Shown: positions 54,365 to 64,000 of the stretch, in pieces | How positions within the stretch are numbered: the first letter of the stretch is position 1 | Layout: each line of letters starts with the position of its first letter | DNA from: Plectosphaerella cucumerina | Taxonomy: Eukaryota; Ascomycota; Sordariomycetes; Glomerellales; Plectosphaerellaceae | Reading direction: 5' to 3' | NCBI GenBank assembly: GCA_020746995.1 | Contig: JAGPXD010000004.1 | Location: 682,001-746,000, forward strand | Length of the DNA stretch: 64,000 nucleotides | Notes under the pieces: generated by a model | What the model was told of the DNA's origin: nothing | What the model saw: only the letters and a program-made list of their open reading frames with translations | The model's database searches: none | Made by a program: the position numbers and the translations under genes

Positions 54365-55303
54365 TCAGGCCCAGGAGCAGCCACTCCTTTGGGGAAGTGC
54401 GAAAGTCCACAAGTCTTCCTCCTCACGGGCTTCTCTTGCCGCCAGCCAGGTTGACGAGGGACTAGAGCCGACAAGTCGAAATGAAACTCCGTCGGGGAAA
54501 TAGGCATGGCCGCTTGTGCCAGGCAGCGGAAGCATTCTCCAAAGTTTCCTCTCTGCCGTGAGTTCTGTCTCATAATTGTAAAGATACATGGCGAGATAGT
54601 CCTCCCATTCTTCGCCCACCCAGTTGTAAAAAGCCTTGGTGTACTCCCAGTACTCGGGGTACCATCCCGAGTAGGCCCAATCAATGATGGCGACGACTCT
54701 TCCATCCCGCACCATGATATTCCTGGGTTTGAGATCTGCGTGCGTGAAGATAGTCTTGTAGCTCGACGTGTGCGTCGTATTCGCTTCAGGGCAGAGACAG
54801 ACTGCGACATCCTCCATGATGAGCTTCTTGCGCAGGAGAGCATGGAAATCTCCCTGACTACAGGGTCCAAAGTAGCGTGAGCCGACGCGGCCGTCATGCA
54901 ATGGGTTCTGGAGAGCCGAGCAGACACTGTCTTCTGCCGGGGCCTTGAGCGCCCTGAGGCTGGACAGGTGGTGCTTGATGTCGCCGAAGATGATATGTCG
55001 CTGTTCTTTCGACAAGTCGGACCAGACAGAACGCAAAGTCTTCCCCGGAATATGCTCCATCTCGATGTAGATGTCGTTGCGTTTGTCGATGTGCACGCCG
55101 AACAGCCGTGGCACTGGCATGGAAGTGTGCGACGCAACGTATTCCATGGCCTCGATCTCGCCAGGGTCGCACGGTCCTTTGATGACGCGATGCCAGCTGA
55201 CTCTCATGGTGGAGGGACCCAGCGGGCGAAATAGCCGATTGCCGATCCAGAGGCGTAGACTCAGAGGGAGCAGGGCCCCTAAGCTGAAGGACTGGCCCAT
55301 CAT
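54365..55303 (-). CDS. APH/choline-kinase-fold phosphotransferase family protein
   Basis: A 312-residue intronless protein of the aminoglycoside phosphotransferase-like (protein-kinase-like) superfamily, very common in filamentous fungi. Visible elements are the IEMEHIPGKTLRSVW hinge region (about 80-95), the catalytic-loop Brenner motif HADLKPRNIMV and the metal-binding segment AIIDWAYSGWYPEYWEY. The glycine-rich loop at the N-terminus is not obvious, so the first part may be divergent or may include an unrecognised exon. The substrate cannot be predicted; aminoglycoside resistance should not be assumed. The start is the first of two adjacent ATG codons. Confidence 0.88.
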   Translation of the reverse strand: MMGQSFSLGALLPLSLRLWIGNRLFRPLGPSTMRVSWHRVIKGPCDPGEIEAMEYVASHTSMPVPRLFGVHIDKRNDIYIEMEHIPGKTLRSVWSDLSKEQRHIIFGDIKHHLSSLRALKAPAEDSVCSALQNPLHDGRVGSRYFGPCSQGDFHALLRKKLIMEDVAVCLCPEANTTHTSSYKTIFTHADLKPRNIMVRDGRVVAIIDWAYSGWYPEYWEYTKAFYNWVGEEWEDYLAMYLYNYETELTAERKLWRMLPLPGTSGHAYFPDGVSFRLVGSSPSSTWLAAREAREEEDLWTFALPQRSGCSWA

Positions 55304-55716
55304 GGATGATGGATTGAGAACGAGAAGGCGTTGTGGCGGGATGAGCGTTCAAGGTAAAGGCTGCCGTGGTGAGATGAGGGGCAGCTCGTCAGGGGACGCT
55401 GACATGATCCGGTGGCTAGCCGGTCAACTCGCTCCGGTTAGTGGTGACTTCGTCCACCATCATTTTTCTGTGTCTTGGAATGTCACTGCCATCGGCTCTT
55501 AGAAATACTGTGATCAGGAGCTCGAGGAACCATGGACTTCCTTTTCATCCCGATAAGTTCAAGATCGATTTCAGAGGTTAAAATGTGGTTCAATAATGAG
55601 ACCAGCGCTTTGCAACTGACGACGATGACTTCTCACATGCAAAAATGCAGATGTTCGCAAAAAGACCGAACCCGAACATGCTCCAAGGCTCAATTGTCAA
55701 CTCCACTCCATCCGCA
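55304..55716. other. Intergenic region
   Basis: 413 bp between two minus-strand genes; it should hold the promoter of the APH-like gene. Nothing else is recognised. Confidence 0.55.
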
Positions 55717-57127
55717 TCAGCTCTCGTGGAACTGCCGAACCTCAACGGTCCGCATGATGCGAGTTTCGTCCAGACTGCCCTTGGGCCTGGTACTGCTCTT
55801 TGCACTGCCACTTTCAAGCTCGTCATCGCCGGCGCGGATGGTTGTGGTGACAAGGGCGTTCCCGTTGGCGATGAGGTCGTTCTCGTCGCTGTCGTTGTCC
55901 TCGAAGTTGGTCTTGGTGCGAGTGCGGGTCTGGCGTGAGTTCATCTGAGACGAGTTCATCATTTCAAACTGGGACTTGGCGTTTGACGAGTAGCCGGGCT
56001 TGTCCTTGTGGAGGATGGACTTCCAGAGGGCGGGCATCAAGGGGAAGCAGGCGCAGACGAGGCCGATGCCGCACTCGGCGATGCTGTAGAACAGGTCAGT
56101 CGTCGCAATGAATACCCAGTCACGAGTCACGACTGGCAAGACTTACCCAGTCAGGTTGATCTTGACGAAGACATAGGTCTGATCGAGGCTCTCGCCCTCC
56201 TGGATGATGAAAACCAGGCGGATCAGGCTGAAGATGCAGGCGATGCCGCCGACGCCAAAGACGGCAGCAATCTTGATCTTCGCCCAGATTCCAACCTGCA
56301 ATTTCTTGGTCAAAGGGCAAGGCAGCAGAAGCACCACAATGTCCGACACGAGACTTATGACGTTGTCGGTCAGGATGAGAGCTCGCTGGTTGAAGCACTC
56401 GCCCTCCTCGACTTCACCCCAGAAGAAGGGGATAGGCCGGCAGATGAATATCTTGAGGAAGAGCATGGCGACGTAGTAAACGGCCATTACGCCCATGAAC
56501 CCGTAGATCCATTTGATGTACGTCTTGTACGGCGAGAAGACCTTGACGAGAAAGAGAAGAATGGCGGCTTTGATGGCGAATACTGTCGGACCATAGTTGA
56601 CCATGGTGGCGTAGACAGTCTGTCGAATAAGTGTGAGCGAGGGCATTCGATGAGGAGTTGGGGGTACGCACCTTGACGTAGTCGCCAATTAGGGGCTCGG
56701 GAACATCCCATTGATGTAGGCCGCCGCCATATCTCAGCACTGCGATGTCTTCAGCAAGGAGTCAAGCTTCAAACAGGAAAGTACCACATACTCAGAAGGC
56801 AGATGGCGCAGTACCCAACGAAGCCAATCTATCAAAAGTGTTAGATGAGCAAGCTGTTGCCGGATTTTCAAACGAACATATCCAATGATGCAGGCGACTG
56901 AAATAAAAGTCAGCAAACACAACCCAACGGGAGCCACAGAACCTACTATCATCAGCCTGGAGGCGCATGGAGAGACGGTATCGTGCCCAAAAGCGGAGGC
57001 CCATAAACACTGTACAGACGAAGATGCCCACAACATTCGACCCGATGCACATGTAGTACATCTCTCTGTCCGGATTGTCGAAGTTCGAGACCATGCCCTC
57101 GGGGGGATGCATGCCGGGCTCAACCAT
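55717..57127 (-). CDS. Pth11-like rhodopsin-domain integral membrane protein
   Basis: A seven-span plasma-membrane protein of the fungal rhodopsin-domain/SAT4 group, related to Magnaporthe Pth11 receptors that sense host surface cues. Six exons (57127-56947, 56897-56878, 56828-56792, 56739-56672, 56619-56147, 56083-55717) give 381 residues. The first span includes SNVVGIFVCTVFMGLRFWAR. Family hallmarks are GGGLHQWDVP (the G-x-H-x-W-D type segment before span 3), FICRPIPFFW in the extracellular loop and DIVVLLLPCPLTKKLQ at the end of span 5. The cytosolic tail of about 115 residues is polar and Ser/Thr-rich. There is no N-terminal CFEM cysteine domain. Two very short exons (20 and 37 nt) depend on donors GTTCGT and GTATGT but keep the frame and family sequence. 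Confidence 0.9.
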
Positions 57128-59072
57128 GGCGGCGGTTTGAATGATGGAGCGGAAAGTCGCGGTGATAATTGGTGGCGGAACCTAGCTGAGCAGGAGAAAT
57201 AGTGTGGAAAGAGGCTTCAAGCCGTCCGTGGAGCGATGTATGTAAGATGAACGTGCCGATGAAAGTTGAAAGCTCGCGACGAGATGGACTTCAGGCAAAT
57301 CTCAGCCTCACACTCTTAACCGGAGGACATGTAAAAAGTCTGGCCTTGCCAGTTGGACAATGAAATTCACCCAGGGGAACTGTGAAGGATCCCATGTCTT
57401 GTCTCACAGTCTGCAAGTTTGTTCCTGACAGCTAACATTCAGTTTCTCGGCAGCGGTTCTTCATCTCACGGCAGGGGGGACCTTCCATGTCTTTGCCTGA
57501 CAAAGTTACCCCATTTCGGCGGTCTGCCATGCGTTGGTCGCCCTTTCTCCGTCCACGGCCACTTTCCCCTTTGATTGGCACCGGCTAGAAGGAGAACTTC
57601 AGTCTGCAAGGGCAATATCCAGGCACATGGAATCTTCCGAGTGAGCTCGAGGTTCCATGCCTGCGATTTCGGCATGCGCGAACACGGAGTTGCCGATCGG
57701 TATCAAACCCTGGCTCTCGACCACGGAATGAAAGGCAAGATACCACCTGACATGCCGCCGAGACTCGAACATTCGGTCGCAATACTGGGTCTACTTTGTG
57801 AAGAAGCCAACAATGTGATGTGTAGCATTTCCGAGTCTGAAGTTCTTCCAACCCTGGAACATGAAGCGGAGCCCCATTTGTCGAGACATCTCATTGACGT
57901 CCGAGCTGCTCCGGAATAGCAATATTTCTGCCTTTCCTGAGCAGGATTCTCCCAAGACTGTCTCAGGCGGTGGCCGGGGTATAGGGCAAGACGTGGACAC
58001 ATCCACCGCATCAATCCCTCCTTGAAAGGTTGTATCCCAACAGCCAAGATGAACTGACATGTTCATGATTGTTACTCACTTCTCGCTGGGCATCCTGCGG
58101 CAATCTGGGGCCGCTGAAGAGCAATGGGAACAATGCGCCGGTCATGACCCTCGCTTGGCCTCTTGCAAGCCGTTGAAGAACATGAAACCCCTGCAGTTTC
58201 CCTCATCCTCCCCCACCGGAGAGAAAAGAGAGGTTTGCAGACTGGGGGCCATGCTCGTACAGCGGCGGGCGTCGGTTCCGCGACCCCCGGACTCCGCTGC
58301 CATCCCGCGTCGACCCTGGACAGACCAATGCCGGACACACCACCCCGACGCACCATCCCACGTCGTTACCAAATCAGTGCTTAGAACCCTGGGGGACATT
58401 TGTGTACCAAGAAGCGCCAAGGACTCATAATGTGATCAAAACATTGTCACTTGTCGTCGGTCAACTGCGGGAGCTGCATCTTGATCGGGGAACTTCAGAA
58501 TGAAGAGTCTTTGCCGCACACTAGCGCCAACGGCCATCGGCCATCACCATGCTTGTCTGCTGTGCCCCTCGGAAGTGCCTTTGGGAAGAGAAAGCCACCA
58601 CGAAAGCCCCGGTAGAATACCTCCCGAGCGAGGGCCGCCCCGTAGCTCGCTTGGCGGACGTGCTTGGACTAGGGACGAGCCGCCGGAAGGCAGTCCGGGC
58701 GACGGGCCGTGCCAGCAGCGGGCGCTACACTGGGTTGACCCCTGAACAGTGGACAGGGGATGGGCTTAGGCGATATGGGTCTAATCCACCGCCAGTCTAC
58801 AATGACGGGGCATCTGACAATGCCTGCTAGAATAATGCAGTCCGATAAAGACTCGGAGGACCTCGAACGATGGCATTGAATCCTTCGAAGTAACAACTCA
58901 TATTTTATGGGTGATTGCAAACATCATGCTGATACGAGGTAGCGAAAGGGCCACATGGGACATCAAAGAACATGGCAACTTGTTTGATTTGTGCTTCATG
59001 ATGGAACCATGATGGCCAGAAGGAGGAAGCTAATCCATGCAGACGGAAAGACCGAGTATGCTCCTCCAGACT
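57128..59072. other. 1.9-kb intergenic region
   Basis: Between the Pth11-like start and the cyclase 3' end. Frames such as 57575-57919 open with TTG and have no features, so I do not call them. It includes the Pth11-like promoter. Confidence 0.5.
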
Positions 59073-60322
59073 CTAGAAGATGGCCTGAGCATTGGGTGGC
59101 GACGAGATACCCCCCGGCATGTTCAGCGGCGTGGAGGATACGAAGAAGGCCCACCGATTCAGCTTCTTGCACGTCTCGGCCAAACGCTCCAGGTCAAACA
59201 TCTCGCCTACAGAAAGAAGGACATGTTAGCTTATTTCGTCATTTCTTCGTCGAGGGCCTTATAGAACGAAACGTACCAATGGGCATGCCCCAACCAGCAA
59301 GCATGTACTCGTGCATCAAAATCCCACCAGGTGGCGGGGGGTAAACCTGCAAGCGAACAGGTCGGTCAGATAGAACCCACCAGGGGATGGCCACACTCAC
59401 CTCCCAGCTGATGGCGTCTCCTCCCACGGCTGCAAAGCCCGTGTTCCAGACCCAGCGTAGCACGTCCATCGACCCCTCGACGCCCGCATGCTTGGGGCTC
59501 GTGTTAGCGGCATAGGCCTTCTTGGCCTCGACGTCCATGTCCTCCTCCCACTCCTTAGTCAGACCGATTCTGACCAGGAGGATGTCTCCACGCTTGAACT
59601 CGATGTTGCATTCAGTCGCAATCTCAAGCATGTCGGCGAGTCTGATCTGATGCTGAGAGAAGGTCGTGTACTTGATGCCCTTCTTCTTAGCCCACGAGAC
59701 ATAATCAATAAGCACGCCGCGACCTGCGGGTTGCCACGTGGGATCCAAGTCAGCCATGTGCTCATACGAGAACCGGTGCTGTGCCACACGCACCTGTGAT
59801 GCCCTCCTGGGCCCAGTGGTGGATGCCAATGCGGTCGTTGCATCGGTCCAGGATCTCCTCCTTTGTGGTCCCGCCGTAGAAGACGCGCTCATCGCTACCC
59901 TCGATGGGCATGGAAAAGTGTCTAAGCCCATCCCACTGGCTGCTCTGTTCTGCAGGGAATCAGTCCTCGGTTCCGGCTCTTCGTCTGCCACGTGGATATG
60001 CAGTGTGATAGGGGGACCACGCACGTGGGTTCATGGTGTAAATATCGTCAAAGGCGATGCCGCCCAGCAGCGGCACCATCTTGAGCTCGCATGGCTGCCT
60101 GCTGAAGCATGCGTACTCGAGCTTGTCGAGGCTCCAGCCAAGGTTGACGCGGATGCCGGTCTTGATCTGCGTCTGCGCAGCTTCCAGAACCCGCTCGGGC
60201 GTGAGGAGGACGAGGCGGCCGAGGCCCTCCTCACGGCTGCCTGGTTCGCCAATCCATACCTTCTTGGGGTTGGGAAGCTCATCCCAGCTCTTCTCCATGA
60301 GGGAAGGGTCGCGGTCAGCCAT
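59073..60322 (-). CDS. Fungal putative cyclase (kynurenine-formamidase-like fold)
   Basis: A member of the cyclase superfamily (metal-dependent amidohydrolases that include bacterial kynurenine formamidase and isatin hydrolase). Five exons (60322-60025, 59949-59794, 59723-59401, 59346-59277, 59206-59073) give 326 residues, normal for the fungal branch. The N-terminal WDELPNPKKVWIG, the QWDGLRHFSMP segment (about 102-112) where bacterial enzymes have HxGTHxDxP, and WNTGFAAVGGDAISWE are characteristic. The bacterial metal-binding motif is only partly conserved, as in other fungal homologues, so the reaction is uncertain. A ring-opening or lactone/amide hydrolysis of an aromatic or cyclic compound is the best guess. 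It is divergent from a sugar-porter transporter (751 bp apart), hinting at a shared catabolic role. Confidence 0.9.
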
Positions 60323-61073
60323 CGTAAGAAGAGGAGGAGGTTACTGGTGAGGAAGGGTGAGGCCAAGAAACACAAGGGTGATGCTCAGATGAACGCCTCC
60401 TGAGCCGGGCTGTCACGATACCATGCCGCGTCCAAGCTTAAGTACACAATCACCATCGGCGGCCGCAGATCCAAGTGGGGATTGAAGTTCGCACTTTCCA
60501 AAGATCAAGCGCCCCAGGACGCGCCACGCCACGCCGAGCTGCGACCTGTGTGCTGGCCTATCCTCAACATGCCGGTGGTGGCTGCGAGCAAACACCTCCC
60601 GATCCCTGCACGCCTCTCCCGGCATGGTCTCATGTGGATTCGGCTGCAAAAGAGCCCAAAACATGCAGGCTCCCCTCCCTCATTGCCACCCCTGCCGCCC
60701 CTGCTCCAGCTCCAAGGGTCGCATCGAAAATGTCGGTGGAGTCATGCCACGCATTGGCACCGCGACATCACTGTTTGTCGAGTCCCTCCGAGCCAATCTC
60801 GCCGGGATCGACAAAGGTAGGGAGGCGTTTCTGCTGATGCCGGCTACGGGCCTGGACGCATTGGACGCGTCCTGGCCTCGTGGTACCCGACCCTGTCTCG
60901 GGGAGGACCGTGTCGACCGCTGATCATTCATTACTAGGGCCATCCTGCTCCTCTGCTCTGATTTTCCCATCCTTCTGACCTGCTCTGATCCAGGCCAGCA
61001 AAGCTTCTGCGAGTCATCCCCCCTCCTCGACCCTGAGCAACTCTGCATCACGTCCCTCCCCAGAAGCCATCAA
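60323..61073. promoter_or_regulatory. Shared promoter region of the cyclase and transporter genes
   Basis: The 751-bp divergent intergenic region separates the cyclase ATG (minus) and the transporter ATG (plus). No gene lies within it. Co-regulation of the two genes is an inference from the arrangement; I could not assign an operator. Confidence 0.5.
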
Positions 61074-62852
61074 ATGACCAAGCCGAGCAATCAGACGAGC
61101 CTGTACAACAGGCTCGTCGTAGCCTTCGTTGCGCTGGGCGGAACGGTAAGCAGCCCCCCCTCCTTCAGACGACGATCACGATGTCGCCCTGGACCTGGCA
61201 TCCCTGACTTCCAACCCACAGACCTACGGCTATGGCGCTTCCATCATCGGCAGCACAATCGGCCAACCTGGCTGGTACGAATTCTTCGACCTCCCCATGA
61301 TCGGCGAAGCTGGCTACGAGTCCATCACGACGCCCGCCATCGCCACGGCCAATGGCCTCTTCTCCGCTGGCGGCGCCGTCTCGTGCCTCCTCATCATGGC
61401 TTTTGGCGACAAGTTCGACCGATTGCGCAACATCCAGATTGGCTGCTTCCTAGGCATCATCGGAGGCATCCTCCAGGGTGCTGCGCAGAACCTGCAGATG
61501 TTCCAGGCCGGTCGCTGGATCATGGGCATGTGCGTTGGCGTGATGAGCATCGTCGTCCCAATGTACATTTCCGAAATCTCCCACCCTCATGCCCGCGGCT
61601 GGCTCGTTGGAAACCACGCCATCTTCCTCGTTTTCGGCTACATGCTTTCGTCATGGATCGGCTTCGGTGTCTTCTTCTCCAGCAACCTCGAATTTGGGTG
61701 GCGCTTCCCCCTTCTCTTCCAGGTCTTCCCGCCGCTGGTGCTGCTCGTCGGCTCGAAGTGGGTGCCGCGCTCGCCGCGATGGCTCGTGGTGAAGGGGCTT
61801 AGGGACGAGGCTTGGACGGTGCTGCAGCGCCTTCGCAGGTCCCCAGCCGACCCTGAGGATATCATCGCCAAGGAGGAGCTGTACCAGATCGAGAAGCAGC
61901 TGCAGCTTGATGCGGAGAAGCTTGAGGCGTATGGTGGAAGTGCGTGGAAGGCCGTGCTGCAGAAGAAGAGCTTCCGCAAGCGCATGGTCATCGGTTTCCT
62001 GACGCAGTGGGGTGCCGAGTTTGGCGGGCCTCTGATTATTGTAAGTTGGACACGAAATCTGGAGAAGAACACATGCTGATGCTTTTCAGAACAACTACGC
62101 CGTTATCCTCTACACGAACCTTGGACAGACTGGCTACATGCCTCTCCTCCTCTCGGCCCTCTGGCTCACCACCGCCGGCCTGATCTACAACCCCGGTGGT
62201 GCCTGGCTGCACGATCGCGTCAACTCGCGCCGCAAGATGTACATGACTGGCTTCGCCGGCATCATCGTGACCACATCGGTCATGGTTGCAATGATCGCCC
62301 TGTACGCAGGCACCGACAACCAGGCCGGCAACGCCGTTGGCGTGCTCTTCATCTTCCTCTACCTCGCCTTCCAGGGTACCTTCTGCAACACCACCATGTA
62401 CCTCTACATCTCCGAGATCTTCCCGACCGAGATTCGTTCCATTGGCATGGCATTCTCGCTCTTCGGCCAGTACACTTGTCAGCTACCCGCGCATGCCATG
62501 CTCCTTCAACAGCTAACAGTCATCAGCAACCATCATCCTGCTCCAGACCGCGCCCATCGGCTTCGCCGCCGTCGGCTGGAAGTACTTCCTCCTCGTCATC
62601 TGCTGGAGCGTCGTCTTCCTCCCCATTCTCTACTTCTACTGGCCCGAGACCGCCGGCCTTTCCCTCGAGGAGATTGGCAAGCAGTTTGGCGACGAGGTAG
62701 CCGTCCAGCTGACGGGTGCCACCGATGCTGAGAAGGCCGAGCTCGATGCCAAGCTGGCCCGGGGCGAGGAGGGCGTCTTCCGTCCGGTCAGCGGCACCAA
62801 GGAGGTCGGAGAGAGCACTGGGGCCAAGTCTGTCGACGCCGAGTCCAAGTAG
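61074..62852 (+). CDS. MFS sugar-porter family transporter
   Basis: A 12-span plasma-membrane proton symporter of the sugar-porter family (hexoses, disaccharides, quinate and similar substrates). Exons 61074-61145, 61222-62040, 62090-62477 and 62527-62852 give 534 residues. Family motifs are GDKFDRLRN in the 2-3 loop, VVPMYISEISHPHARG after span 4, PRSPRWLV before the central loop, YISEIFPTEIRS after span 10 and PETAGLSLEEIG after span 12. The PESPRWL consensus is changed to PRSPRWL, and the central loop is Lys/Gln-rich. The last intron uses a GTCAGC donor and GCTAAC branch site. The sequence is closest in character to lactose-permease/general hexose transporters, but the substrate cannot be fixed. 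It is divergent from the cyclase gene. Confidence 0.93.
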
Positions 62853-63862
62853 TGCCGTTCTGACGACTCCACTGGAGGAACAAAGTCATCCTGGTAGAGG
62901 CACGGACAAGGACAGGGGCTGTAGGCCTTGAGCATCACTTCCTTCTGCTTCAATGTCTCTACCGGACGGCTGCAACCATCCCCGGCCTCGCAGATTAGCA
63001 ACATAGGTACATTAGTATTCATCGCAATAGACCTGTCATCTGCTGTGCATTTTGGCCACGTCTACTTGTCTCCTTCTCCCCCGTGAAGCCATGAACCTGC
63101 GTTAGAGGTCAGGTCGTCCGTTTTAGTAGGCGGCAAGCCGGCTCGGGCTCGGCCCGTCATCTCCCCACGCAGATCCTTGTCCACTGAACGGCATCCCCTA
63201 ACCCCACTGTCTTCTCTCACCCCGGCCATCGTTGTTCCCTCCAGAGCCCACACTGCCCTGTAAGCACTGGCACTGTGGGGGGCCTGAAGAGCCAGGGCCC
63301 TTGGCCGCGGGCGGCAGGGGAGCATTCCGGTGGCCCTTCCCGCCGCCAACTCCCGCCGTGGGCCTCCCCTTCTGCACTGCAGGTGTTGGCGCCAACGGCG
63401 CTGTTCTCGCCCCTAAACCCTGTCTCTGCACAGCGAAGTGACCGGAGGGCGGAGGTCGCTCCGGCGTTCGACCCCATGCCCCGCGAGCCTTGGCTCCTGG
63501 ACAGACCCTGGACCCTATGCAGAAAGCCCCGCGAGTGGCATGTTTCTTGATATTGTCGGGGTCCTCTGCTCATTGCAGATCCTTTCCCGCCAGATGATGC
63601 TTGCTCCTCCGAGGCATCACGTCGGTCTGGGCCATTTTCTTCCATTCTCCCGAGGATCCAGGGCCCAAGAAAACAGAGCGTCGTAATTTCGACAAAAGTT
63701 CCTAGAGGAGGGGCCCATGGATCGAGTAAAGATTCATCTCGATGCTTCATCGACTGGCAGCCCCTCTCGCCATTCTTCACGTCCCCAAGCATTCAGACCA
63801 GATCACTTTTGGGTCGACTTATCCACCATGAGTGTACTCGTAGGTTCCTGTGTTTGATAGCT
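62853..63862. other. Convergent 3' region
   Basis: 1.0 kb between the transporter stop and the SDR stop. A minus-strand frame at 63217-63792 is open, but its sequence has no family features and unusual composition, so I leave it out. Confidence 0.5.
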
Positions 63863-64000
63863 CTAGATGGCCCTCCCGCCGTCAACATCCAGATTGACGC
63901 CCGTAATGAAGCTCGCGTCTTCACTCGCCAGGAAGACTGCCGCCCTAGTCACGTCCCTGATCTCCCCCATGCGGCCCAGCGGAACCGCGCCCAGGGCCTT
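63863..64000 (-). CDS. Short-chain dehydrogenase/reductase, C-terminal end (partial)
   Basis: Only the last 45 codons are in the window; the gene continues beyond position 64000. The visible end, [20 protein letters not shown] followed by [16 protein letters not shown] and a stop, is the classic C-terminus of NAD(P)-dependent classical SDRs of the 3-oxoacyl-ACP reductase/glucose dehydrogenase type. The nucleotide-binding and YxxxK parts are outside the window, so cofactor and substrate are unknown. Confidence 0.9.
   Translation of the reverse strand, partial: KALGAVPLGRMGEIRDVTRAAVFLASEDASFITGVNLDVDGGRAI

Noticed and set aside
63217..63792. 191-residue minus-strand frame between the transporter and SDR genes
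   Set aside because: Ser/Gly/Arg-rich sequence without features, overlapping frames of similar length on both strands.

Overview
The window comes from a filamentous ascomycete (Pezizomycotina, most likely a Sordariomycete). It is GC-rich, with long pyrimidine-rich promoter and leader stretches and short introns of about 45-150 bp carrying CTAAC/CTGAC-type branch points. Typical filamentous-fungal families are present: NsdD/SUB-1-type GATA factor, GH72 glucanosyltransferase, SesB-NACHT-ankyrin NLR, Zn2Cys6 factor, Pth11-like rhodopsin-domain protein and a fungal cyclase. I support 21 protein genes, the last one cut by the window edge, and no tRNA, rRNA, CRISPR array or intact transposon. All exon boundaries were read by eye from splice motifs and frame continuity.

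Region 1 (1-27 kb) is mostly conserved housekeeping and developmental genes. An nsdD-like GATA regulator sits behind a very long CT-rich leader. After an 8.2-kb stretch without recognisable genes come glutamate-cysteine ligase, an omega-amidase/Nit2 nitrilase, a peroxisomal SCP-2 sterol-carrier protein, the FG nucleoporin Nup2 and a single-pass PY-motif membrane protein.

Region 2 (27-49 kb) mixes core and accessory genes: a GPI-anchored GH72 enzyme, a SesB-NACHT-ankyrin NLR with an apparent membrane hairpin inside its hydrolase domain, a large MFS transporter broken by two in-frame TAG codons, a dienoyl-CoA isomerase, the tiny TFIIH subunit TFB5, a secreted L-amino-acid oxidase, and an unknown membrane protein that has a further in-frame TAG and two GC-AG introns.

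Region 3 (49-64 kb) looks accessory. It has a divergent Zn2Cys6/NmrA pair, two multispanning membrane proteins (one a Pth11-like receptor) around an APH-type kinase-fold protein, then a cyclase and a sugar-porter transporter sharing one promoter, with a convergent SDR at the edge. The last group could be a small catabolic set. The strongest leads are the NLR with its hydrophobic insert, the recurring in-frame TAG codons between 38 and 48 kb, the two GC-AG introns in one gene, and the GC-rich gene desert with homopolymer C and G tracts placed on either side of nsdD.
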